From NCBI GenBank assembly GCA_046727435.1, contig JBKPCR010000089.1, positions 1 to 15,382 on the forward strand: a stretch of DNA of 15,382 bases, written 5' to 3'. The stretch's first letter is position 1. Each line of letters starts with the position of its first letter. The notes beneath the pieces were generated by a model, which saw only the letters and a program-made list of their open reading frames with translations, ran no database searches and was not told the DNA's origin. The position numbers and the translations under genes are program-made. Source of the DNA: CAVPRW01 sp046727435 [NCBI: bacterium]. GTDB lineage: Bacteria; Tectomicrobia; Entotheonellia; J063. Positions 5,587 to 11,874 of this stretch are shown in pieces.

Positions 5587-6501
5587 ATGAGTTTCGTCTT
5601 GATTGCTGGTCGCTGGCGTATTGATGGAGCGAATGCCACCTATCTTGGCCCGGACGAGCGCGAGGAGCCTATTGGCATTTGCCTTGCACCGACACGCTTT
5701 CGCTCCGGTACTCTTGCTGTCCATACAACACTCACCAGTTCAGATGGAGTCGCGCGTGTCATTATTGGCTACAACGCAGCAACTGGAAGCTACTACTCCA
5801 TAGGCATTGGGGGCTCTGGTTATGCATACCTCATCAATGAGTTTATTCCTGGACGGGGGTGGCTCCCAGTTCAAGCCAGGGGATCGGTGTCGCAGGTAAG
5901 AACCGGTAGCCCTTACCGTCTGGAGGTCGAAGTGAGCGGACAACGTGTTTCGCTATCTGTAGATGGTGTACGGGTCCTGGAGGATGCACTTCCCTCCCCG
6001 CTCCAAGGGGATCAGGTAGGGCTCTTCGCTGGAGGTACCGCAGAGGTAGCCTTCGAAAATTTCCAAGTCTCTGGTAATGAGCCGCGTATTTTCGTCGTCA
6101 TGCAATTTCGGGCGCCATATGACAGCTTGTACACGGAAGTCATCCAACCTGTAGCAGAGAGGTTGGGCTTCAAGGCCTTCCGTGCCGACGATGTATTTCG
6201 TCCGGGCGTTATTCTTCAGGATATTATACGCGGGATTGTAGAATCGGATGTTATCGTGGCTGATATCACACCGGGCAATCCTAACGTGTTCTATGAGCTT
6301 GGTTATGCTCATGCTCTACAAAAGCCCACGATCCTTTTGGCTAACCGACAAATCGAGAAGCTGCCGTTCGATGTCAGCGGATACCGCGTCATCTTTTATA
6401 ATGATACAATTGGGGGGAAGCGAGACATTGAGGACTTCCTTGAAAGGTATCTCGACGATATTCGGCGAGGGACCGGAAGCCTCATGGTACTACCCCGCTA
6501 G
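5587..6501 (+). CDS. LamG-like domain fused to TIR/deoxyribosyltransferase-like effector domain
   Basis: 304 residues. ATG 5587 is preferred because AGAGG (5577-5581) is well spaced; the GTG at 5581 lies inside that site. Residues about 1-163 form a concanavalin/LamG (DUF1080-like) beta sandwich: GVARVIIGYNAATGSYYSIG (54-73), YRLEVEVSGQRVSLSVDGVR (110-129) and GDQVGLFAGGTAEVAFENFQ (141-160). Residues about 167-293 form a TIR-like/nucleoside 2-deoxyribosyltransferase-like fold: RIFVVMQF (167-174), ADDVFRPGVILQDIIRGI (200-217), SDVIVADITPGNPNVFYELG (220-239), KPTILL, FDVSGYRVIFY. E237 in FYELGYAHAL is the likely catalytic glutamate. Relatives of this domain cleave or transfer nucleotide glycosidic bonds, and several act as immune effectors. 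No signal peptide or membrane segment, so it is probably cytosolic. Between an intact recombinase and a recombinase relic, it is probable mobile cargo. Domain calls are good; an immune role is inferred. Confidence 0.85.
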   Translation: MSFVLIAGRWRIDGANATYLGPDEREEPIGICLAPTRFRSGTLAVHTTLTSSDGVARVIIGYNAATGSYYSIGIGGSGYAYLINEFIPGRGWLPVQARGSVSQVRTGSPYRLEVEVSGQRVSLSVDGVRVLEDALPSPLQGDQVGLFAGGTAEVAFENFQVSGNEPRIFVVMQFRAPYDSLYTEVIQPVAERLGFKAFRADDVFRPGVILQDIIRGIVESDVIVADITPGNPNVFYELGYAHALQKPTILLANRQIEKLPFDVSGYRVIFYNDTIGGKRDIEDFLERYLDDIRRGTGSLMVLPR

Positions 6502-6532
6502 CCTATTTCATATTATCTTCTTTTCCCAGGGG

Positions 6533-6694
6533 GTTCCTAACCGTTGGACAGCCGCCAGTATCAATTTCCTGACGCAAGACGAGATGCGCCGCCTTTTAGA
6601 TTTTATCCTCTCCAATCGCGATTATGTCATGTTCCTCCTTGCCTACTGCCACGGCGTCAGTGCGCCCGAGGTCGGGATGCTGCACCTCAATTGA
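6533..6694 (+). pseudogene. Tyrosine recombinase relic, N-terminal part
   Basis: A reading frame containing NRWTAASINFLTQDEMRRLL, then FLLAYCHGVSAPEVGMLHLN and TGA at 6692-6694. It aligns with residues 13-59 of the intact recombinase at 4626-5228 (KRWTAASINFLIQDETSRLL, FLLAYRHRLRAFEVGML). The catalytic arginine position (HRLRAFEV) has become HGVSAPEV, and everything after GML is missing. There is no start codon or ribosome binding site of its own. It begins 31 bases after the TIR-like gene's stop and is in the same orientation as the intact copy, so the TIR-like gene is flanked by direct repeats of the same recombinase family. Confidence 0.8.
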
Positions 6695-6708
6695 TGGAGG
6701 AGAGTCTC

Positions 6709-7005
6709 ATGTCTTCGCATCACCTTGCCCCCTGCTTAATCTCCTTGGTTTCCGTTGTCCTCTTCTCCAGCATGATCATTGCCGCTACGGCACCCCCGCC
6801 AGATCAGCTCACGATCGCGCAGTACAACGCGGTGCAAACCGGCATGACCTATCAAGAAGTCGTGAAGATCATGGAGCGGCCCAGGGAAGAGGTTATGCGC
6901 GGCGATATCGTTGTCTACGTGTGGAAAAACGTAGATGGCTCCAATATGAATGTCACGTTCCAGAATAATCGAGTGCTGATCAAAGCCCAAGCAGGGTTAC
7001 GCTAG
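6709..7005 (+). CDS. Secreted BamE/SmpA-OmlA-like (DUF3862-type) small protein
   Basis: 98 residues from ATG 6709, five bases after GGAGGAGAG; the in-frame ATG at 6694 overlaps that site and is less likely. Residues 1-26 are a signal peptide (LAPCLISLVSVVLFSSMIIA core) with probable cleavage after an AATA stretch. C9 is too early and follows Pro, so it does not fit a lipobox. The mature part carries the SmpA/OmlA pattern: QYNAVQTGMTYQEVVKIMER (38-57), then VVYVWKNVDGSNMNVTFQNN (68-87) and VLIKAQAGL. In BamE this fold binds the outer-membrane assembly complex; small relatives are often periplasmic with unknown roles. It starts directly after the recombinase relic, so the junction replaced the recombinase's remainder. 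Family is likely; role unknown. Confidence 0.8.
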   Translation: MSSHHLAPCLISLVSVVLFSSMIIAATAPPPDQLTIAQYNAVQTGMTYQEVVKIMERPREEVMRGDIVVYVWKNVDGSNMNVTFQNNRVLIKAQAGLR

Positions 7006-7276
7006 CATCATCACTGGAACATGTGACATGGTAGCTCGCTCCACGCGTTGGGGAAGCCATCGCTATTCCGCCCATTCCCCACAGCGGGAAATTCTCTGCT
7101 ATAGTCGATTTCGCAGAATACGTAGAGAGCGAAATCCTCGGTTGGTTTTGATACAATTTCGGCCGTCCAGTACCATGAAAATACCCACTTATGCAGGCTC
7201 CATCCCTAAACACGAAATCCCTTCAAGGCCCGAAATATCAGCAAGAGCAGCCCTGTAAGAATAAGGAGGTGGTTGG
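7006..7276. other. Gap between convergent genes, with an orphan ribosome binding site
   Basis: No gene supported. TAAGGAGGTGG at 7262-7272 is a near-perfect ribosome binding site, but the only following start (TTG 7273) touches it and opens only about 20 codons. It may mark the start of a gene removed by rearrangement. No T-rich hairpin was found between the convergent genes. A partial inverted repeat (ATTCTCTGC against GCAGAAT) lies near 7090-7120. Confidence 0.35.
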
Positions 7277-8156
7277 CTAACGTTTCTTGCGCTGGGTCCT
7301 GTTACGGTGCACAAAATCATAGTGGTGTTGGAGCTTAATATTTTCCCACATGATTAATTTGCCGCTCACCTGTGTGATGACCTTAACCTCCCCATCTTGT
7401 GATATAACGAAACCAATGCTGTGATGAACTTGAGCGCAATATCGCATCATGGACCTGTGCCGTGTTCCATAATGATTATAATCAACTCTCCGTAATCCTA
7501 CCTTTGTCCCAATGAGGACGGTCACCATACATATGCTCCGGAATCTCACGTTTGACGCCTTCGATATACGACTGAATACCCGTTCCTAGTATCTCACGCA
7601 CCGGTCCGCCTTCGAGGACATTCAAAACATGTCGTAGAATCGTATTCGTTTTCAGCTCAGCAATTTTCCATAGCCCAATATAGACCACTAAGTGTCCTAG
7701 GCCTACAATACTGGCTTGAAAAACCCATAGGCGCTCGGGTCCACTTTCATCCTCATAATTGACGAAGTCATGGTAACGATTCCCTTGATCGATCAATCCC
7801 CATATGGAGAGGCGTCTGTGCCTGTCAGGATATACGGCGAATGAGGAAGTTCGAGGATCAGAGGCTTTCGCAATTTTGATGAGGTTAGGAATGATCACAG
7901 AGATTGATTTGGCAAGTTGTACATAACTCTATCTGTCTTTCACTATTCGTTCAGGAGGGTTCGGGTCAGGGTTATGTCGGTCAAGATACACGATATGGAA
8001 GATAATAGGCTGTGACTCTTCAGTCTTCAGACTAGCAAAGTACATTGATTCAAAGAGATCAACTACAATTTTCCGTTGAGGGCAGAACGATGCCGTCTTG
8101 TGCAATTCTGAACAGACAGCATCAGCGAAATCCTGTGGGAATTGGTTGGCAGGCAT
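7277..8156 (-). pseudogene. Decayed DisA_N/DACNV-like sensor protein
   Basis: Read from ATG 8156: PANQFPQDFADAVCSELHKT and FESMYFASLKTEES, then an in-frame TAG (7929-7931), then the same frame with ASDPRTSSFAVYPDRHRRLS, IWGLIDQGNRYHDFV and GLGHLVVYIGLWKIAEL. The frame shifts near 7505-7530, and the gene continues with LRRVDYNHYGTRHRSMMRYC, GFVISQDGEVKVITQVSGKL and IMWENIKLQ to a stop at 7277. The order SIWGL-hxGxR, GPGxLxVxxG, LRRVxxxxHGG and GFxxSQDGxVxxxTxVxxxLxxWENIxxQ is what I recall for proteins with a diadenylate-cyclase-like sensor domain (DACNV-type of Burroughs and Aravind). Those are thought to sense nucleotides rather than make them. Two lesions make it a pseudogene unless they are sequence errors. 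The ribosome binding site is weak. Confidence 0.6.
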
Positions 8157-8210
8157 CTGACTTCCCGTCGATCCCACTCACGTCTCAAGAACGCCTACTC
8201 ACAGAGTCTC

Positions 8211-8558
8211 TCACACGACTCGATGATCCGCGAACAGCTTCCGGGCCTCCTCATCACGCCGGGGGTTGGTCAGCTGGGCATACTTGGTGGTGTTCTGTAC
8301 GTTCTTATGGCCCACCCAATCCTGCACGAAGCGCAGTTCACCGCGCGCGTCGAGGAGGTGGGTGGCGATGGAATGCTTGAGACTATGGAACTTCCGTTTC
8401 TCCGGCAGCAGGCCCGCCTTCTCTCCATAGGTCTGCATGGCGCACCACAAGGTGCGTCGATCAATGGGCACGCCGCGGTTGGAGATGAAGAGATATGGTG
8501 ATGAGTCCGTACGAGCGCGCAGGTATGCACGCAGCAGAATGTCTAATTTTGATGCGCT
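8211..8558 (-). pseudogene. Tyrosine recombinase relic, C-terminal part
   Basis: On the - strand the frame is open from about 8558 and reads LDILLRAYLRARTDSSPYLF, ISNRGVPIDRRTLW, KFHSLKHSIATHLLDA, LRFVQDWVGHKNVQNTTKYA and QLTNPRRDEEARKLFA, ending at TGA 8211. It aligns with residues about 93-195 of the intact recombinase at 4626-5228. It keeps box II as HSLK, the GH histidine and the nucleophile tyrosine (TKYAQLT), but the first half with the catalytic arginine is missing. A stop lies at 8559-8561. It belongs to the same HxxK family as the intact copy but is clearly diverged, so it is a separate member rather than a recent duplicate. Confidence 0.8.
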
Positions 8559-8713
8559 TCAGGTCTGACAATGATGCGTTGGAAACCGGGCGACATCTCC
8601 GGCTGGCCAGGGACTCTCGTTGTTCGTCAGTTACCCTATGCCGGCCTTTTGCTGGCAACGGCGTAACCCTCAACGAGCGTGCGACAAGGCGCACGTGCTT
8701 GCGGTCTCAAAAA
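8559..8713. other. Unassigned stretch between two recombinase relics
   Basis: Frames cross this region on both strands without recognisable motifs. It sits where the middle of a - strand recombinase would lie if the relics at 8211-8558 and 8714-8836 were one gene. Those two relics look to be from different recombinase families, so this is more likely a junction of unrelated fragments. Confidence 0.3.
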
Positions 8714-8836
8714 CTACCGGCGGATGTTAGCGAACCACTCCAACTCGGGGGGGACGTCGGCGAGGCCTTGAGACTGCACGGCGGTCAGCACTCGTGATTC
8801 GGGGATACGACGTGCGGGTATTTGGGTCGTGGACAT
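8714..8836 (-). pseudogene. N-terminal relic of a phage-type tyrosine recombinase
   Basis: ATG 8836 on the - strand follows GAGAGGGG by four bases. The 40-residue product ends QSQGLADVPPELEWFANIRR, then TAG at 8714-8716. LADVPPELEWFANI is the opening of the core-binding domain of a common integrase family (LAxVPPExEWFANIxNPxTRRAYxxDxxxF). The expected NPxTRRAY helix is absent, so the gene breaks just after ANI. This family usually has a box II of HDLRRT type, unlike the HxLKH relic next to it, so the two are probably from different elements. A perfect hairpin lies about 30 bases upstream of its start (8865-8900). Confidence 0.6.
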
Positions 8837-8864
8837 GGGGCCCCTCTCGTTTTTCATGGTGGTG

Positions 8865-8900
8865 TTTTACCCCCGATACAAGACATTATCGGGGGTAAAA
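8865..8900. repeat. Perfect 14-bp inverted repeat
   Basis: TTTTACCCCCGATA (8865-8878) and TATCGGGGGTAAAA (8887-8900) are exact complements across an 8-base loop (CAAGACAT). AT ends and a G/C core give it a terminator-like look in both directions, but no T-tract follows on either strand. It lies upstream of the - strand integrase relic. It could be a recombinase-binding site, an IS or MITE end pair, or a hairpin in that gene's leader. Confidence 0.6.
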
Positions 8901-9001
8901 AGGGAAGGGGAAATCAGCTTCGAATGCGCCGAGGGATGTCCAATATGCCGGGAAGAACTGTGGGAATTGATCTGGCTCACAACTTCGTGCACAGGCATGG
9001 G

Positions 9002-9444
9002 ATTGGTGTGTCCGCGGAGCTTCTATGCGGATTTGGACAGTTTATGTTGCAAAGCGATCTCACAGGGAGCGTCACTCCCCCGGCGCACTTGGAAGAGGTG
9101 ACAAAGAGTATTTCTGGAGTCCTGGTGCTTCCTGCCTCCGCAGCTCTTTCCGATGACCGATGGGAGCGGCATTACAGCGTACCCCTTTCCCAGCCACGTG
9201 CGAGAGTGCCTTGTCCCGACTTTTGCAGATTAAATCGGGTTCTTGGCCATATTTGGTGAAACGGGGTGGTTTGGAGGTCTTGCCCCGTGTTCCTGTCCAC
9301 GAGAGGGCCCGGAACACCACGCTGTTACTGAGGAGCAATCTCTCCATGTTGCTCGTGGAGGTTCCCGTGCTCCCCACTTCACCAAATGTGGCCAAGAGCC
9401 TTAAATCGTCCAAATCCGTATAGAAGGTTCGCGGATACACCAAT
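9002..9444. repeat. Composite inverted repeat with a split left arm
   Basis: The sequence of 9371-9444, read on the - strand, recurs on the + strand in two pieces. 9002-9044 matches the complement of 9402-9444 at 37 of 43 positions. 9238-9266 matches the complement of 9371-9399 (TTGGCCATATTTGGTGAA against TTGGCCACATTTGGTGAA). About 190 bases separate the two + strand pieces. Outside 9002 weaker similarity continues for about 20 bases with an indel. One frame of both copies reads LVxPRxFYxDLDxL and then xLAxFGExG, so the repeat may come from a gene, but no family is recognised. It looks like two decayed inverted copies of one element, one disrupted by an insertion. The rest of 8901-9508 holds no supported gene. 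Confidence 0.55.
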
Positions 9445-9508
9445 GGGATCACTGCCTAGGGGCATGTCGTGCGCAGGAAGCGTTGGTCCCGCACGCAAGT
9501 CCCAGCAT

Positions 9509-10222
9509 TTACTTCGATGGCCTCTGATATAGGGCCGTCAGAAACTCTTTCAAGATCAGATTATTATAGGGCGTATGCTCAGGCTGCGTCAGTGAGGCAT
9601 AGCCAAACTGTACCGTCATCCCAAAGCTACTGCGGAAACGATTGACGATCTCCGAGAACACCTCAGTGCGATAGCGGTGCATCATCGCCTCTCGTGAAGC
9701 CGTGGTGCTGCCCCACAGATCAAATTTATTGAGCAGAATGAGTAAGACCCGCAGGTTGACCCGCGTAGCGTGTGCGCTGAAGTCGCGGTAACTGTTATAA
9801 AGTTCCTGAAGATAGGCGTGATCGTCGTCGGAATTGTGGGTATCAACAATCACAATCATCCCCTCAGGATTATATCTTATGAGACGCCCGGCCCACTCGT
9901 TTGTCTGCCTCCCGAGCCCATCATCGGTGATTTTCGAGCGAAACCATGAGAAGTGGCTCTCCGACAAGTCAGCGGCGATTCTTCCGGTCCGTGGCTGCAC
10001 CACTGTGCTGGCCGGCTCCTCTAGCCGTGGGGAGTGGCATAAATACTGAAACAACGTCGTTTTTCCCGCGGCCGCGGGCCCCACAATCTGGATCGAGGGT
10101 GGAGGATGGAACGTTCGGACTGCCTGGGCCATTTTTTTGCTGGCGACAGACAGTCCCAGAAGACCGACAAGGCCGCTCAGTAGTGAGAGGATGAACCGAA
10201 CCCCGACCAGATACCTGCCCAC
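9509..10222 (-). CDS. Membrane-anchored small GTPase (ARF/SRPRB-like)
   Basis: 237 residues if started at GTG 10222, which has AAGGAG (10230-10235) seven bases ahead; an ATG at 10288 would add 22 Cys-containing residues but has a poorer site. Residues about 8-27 (VRFILSLLSGLVGLLGLSVA) are one membrane helix. The G domain follows: Walker A GPAAAGKTT (48-56), a DxxG at D101-GLG, MIVIVDTHNS (122-131), LILLNKFD with the NKxD motif (N165-D168), and a likely G5 YASLTQ (208-213). A single N-terminal anchor followed by a Ras-like domain resembles the signal-recognition-particle receptor beta subunit and related bacterial GTPases. It would act as a GTP switch on the inner membrane; partners are unknown. 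It lies 81 bases downstream of the hemerythrin gene on the same strand, probably co-transcribed. Confidence 0.85.
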   Translation of the reverse strand: MGRYLVGVRFILSLLSGLVGLLGLSVASKKMAQAVRTFHPPPSIQIVGPAAAGKTTLFQYLCHSPRLEEPASTVVQPRTGRIAADLSESHFSWFRSKITDDGLGRQTNEWAGRLIRYNPEGMIVIVDTHNSDDDHAYLQELYNSYRDFSAHATRVNLRVLLILLNKFDLWGSTTASREAMMHRYRTEVFSEIVNRFRSSFGMTVQFGYASLTQPEHTPYNNLILKEFLTALYQRPSK

Positions 10223-10303
10223 GGCTGCTCTCCTTATGCATGAGAAGAAAGATGAGGCCCCCTCGGCACCGCAGAAACAAGGCGCCATAGCCCTTGCCTC
10301 TGC

Positions 10304-10757
10304 TTATTTCATGGAGGCCATGAGTTGCTGCTTTCGTTCCTGCATCTGGGTACCCAGGTGCTCGAGCCTCTCGCCGAGCGCCTCCTCAGCCTCCGGGAAC
10401 ATCTCCCCTTCTTCTTCCTCGATATGATGTTCCACATATTCCATCAGCACCTTGAACTTCGCATCGTAGCGCCCATCCTTCGGGTCCAGGCCCTGCAATT
10501 CCTCCATCAGCATCGTCACCACCTGGTGCGCTTCAATGGCCTCGGCGACGAGGCCCTTGCCGTCTTGATCGGTGTTCCGCTTCATGGCCGGGTAGAACAG
10601 CTCTTCCTCCAGCGTGGTATGGACTTCGAGTTCGGTGAATACCTCTTCGGCGATGCCCTGCTTTTTCTGGTACGCCCGGTTCCCCGCCGCGTCGTACTGT
10701 TGGAAGAGTGCCTTCACGTGTGTGATCCGCTTAGAGGAGATCGATCGCGTTCGGCAT
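10304..10757 (-). pseudogene. Hemerythrin HHE-domain protein with a frameshifted start
   Basis: ATG 10757 has GGAAGGAG in front and reads PNAIDLL, then TAA (10731-10733) where family members usually have Lys followed by ADH. The remaining domain is in another frame, open from before 10717 to the stop at 10304: VKALFQQYDAAGNRAYQKKQ, then HTTLEEELFYPAMKR, EAIEAHQVVTMLMEEL and YVEHHIEEEEGEMFPEAEEA. These carry the expected iron ligands (HxxxE, H, HHxxxE). Only the first helix, with its first histidine, is broken, by what looks like a two-base loss near 10718-10724 plus a change at the Lys codon. HHE proteins bind a di-iron centre and handle oxygen, NO or iron. The lesion could be a sequencing error or a recent mutation. 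A GTG at 10717 could start a shortened 137-residue protein but has no ribosome binding site. Confidence 0.75.
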
Positions 10758-11874
10758 GGTCTGCTCCTTCCACCAAAGTGCTGGCGTGTGTCTGAGATGT
10801 CCCACCTGACGCGTGGCTGACGGCCCTGAGCGTTTTCCCCCATCTACGGATGCTGGACCCGGCCGTCCCACAGCCCTAGAGCTCATAGCATATTCCATAC
10901 CGGCCGCTGTGATGAACCGGATGTCCTCGCAGGTGTCGCCCGGGAGCCAGACCATGGCCGGAACGATTACCCGGTCCACGTTCTTCTCTCCCTGGTCACC
11001 GGCTCCTCAGCCCCCATCGGCACTCATAATGAGAGGCAAGCAGGAAATCACCCTCTCAGGTTAAGGACGCTTGCCCCATGCCATGCGGCGTGGCCATGCA
11101 CGGCGTCTGGGCCACAGCCCATAGGCACGGCCGTTCGCCGCCTCTCCGACCAGGCCTACCGGCTGATCATGGGGTTGTAGGGCTCACGTCTAGGAGGCAA
11201 GGCCCCGGCCCGATGTGCGGCGATGCCTCGGGGGGTAGGACAGCGCCGCAGTACCCTGACCACCAGCCCGATCAGCAGCGTTGGCCCTCGGTTGCCCTCC
11301 GCTCCGCGCGCGTATCCCTGGGCTCGGTGGGCTCCATCAGTCCACGCGGGTGCAAGGCCCTGCATTGGCTGCACGACCGGCCGCGCGCCCGGAAGCCCTC
11401 CCACCGGACTGAAGCATAGGGAGCGCCCGAGACCCCACGCCCGCACCGGTGCGGCTCGTCGGGAACGCCTGTGCGCTTGACTTTCATGTTGAGATGAACA
11501 TGAGGTGACGAAAGGAGCTCCCAGCGTCCCGAAGGGCATGAGACTCGCGCCTTCACTATGCCGCTCTCTATGCACACCTCGACGACTCATCGCCACGCCG
11601 GGGAACTGAGTTGCTCTTGCCCAGCGATGACATGGGCTGCTGGCATACTCTTTGCTCTTGGAGATACTTCAGATAAGGCTAATCAACCTTTCGATGTGAG
11701 GAGGTCCTCTGGCTCTTACTTTACTGAAGGACAGAGGTGTGCCGCTGGAGCAGCAACGTTCACCTGGCGGGAGCTGGTCCAGCCGTCCTATAACAAACTT
11801 GACGATGACGCCTTTACGCGGGTGCCTGGCAGCGAACCGAAGCTGACCGCCCGTCAGGTGGTGGGGAGGTGCCT
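10758..11874. other. 1.1-kb GC-rich gap with no supported gene
   Basis: Open frames run on both strands but none combines a ribosome binding site with a recognisable motif. The most protein-like piece is on the - strand at about 10880-10979 (VIVPAMVWLPGDTCEDIRFI, then TAAGMEYAM); it could be a short gene end, at low confidence. A 7-bp inverted repeat, TCATGTT/AACATGA with a 6-base spacer, lies at 11484-11503. A + strand frame near 11780-11865 (SYNKLDDDAFTRVPGSEPKL) has no known match. The ribosome binding site of the next gene, GGGGAGGT, is at 11863-11870. No tRNA or rRNA was recognised. Confidence 0.35.

Noticed and set aside
4369-7931. In-frame TAG in two genes as possible amber recoding
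   Set aside because: Both genes also carry frameshifts, and intact genes in the window (51-residue protein, recombinase, TIR-like, BamE-like) end with TAG used as a normal stop.
8945-9000. Peptide GRTVGIDLAHNFVHRHGI resembling an IS110 transposase start
   Set aside because: Only a short match and no further transposase sequence follows; the surrounding frame crosses the repeat region. BLASTX could revive it.
9072-9452. 126-codon - strand frame that looks fairly protein-like
   Set aside because: It crosses an inverted copy of its own beginning (9238-9266) and has no good ribosome binding site, so its openness is better explained by the repeat.
10731-10979. 82-codon - strand frame ending in MPNAIDLL
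   Set aside because: Its end is the start of the hemerythrin gene, which has its own ribosome binding site. The upstream part (MVWLPGDTCEDIRFI) is protein-like but too short to call.
11156-11596. 146-codon - strand frame in the gap before the YihY gene
   Set aside because: Arg/Pro/Gly-rich composition typical of chance frames in GC-rich DNA and no recognised motif.
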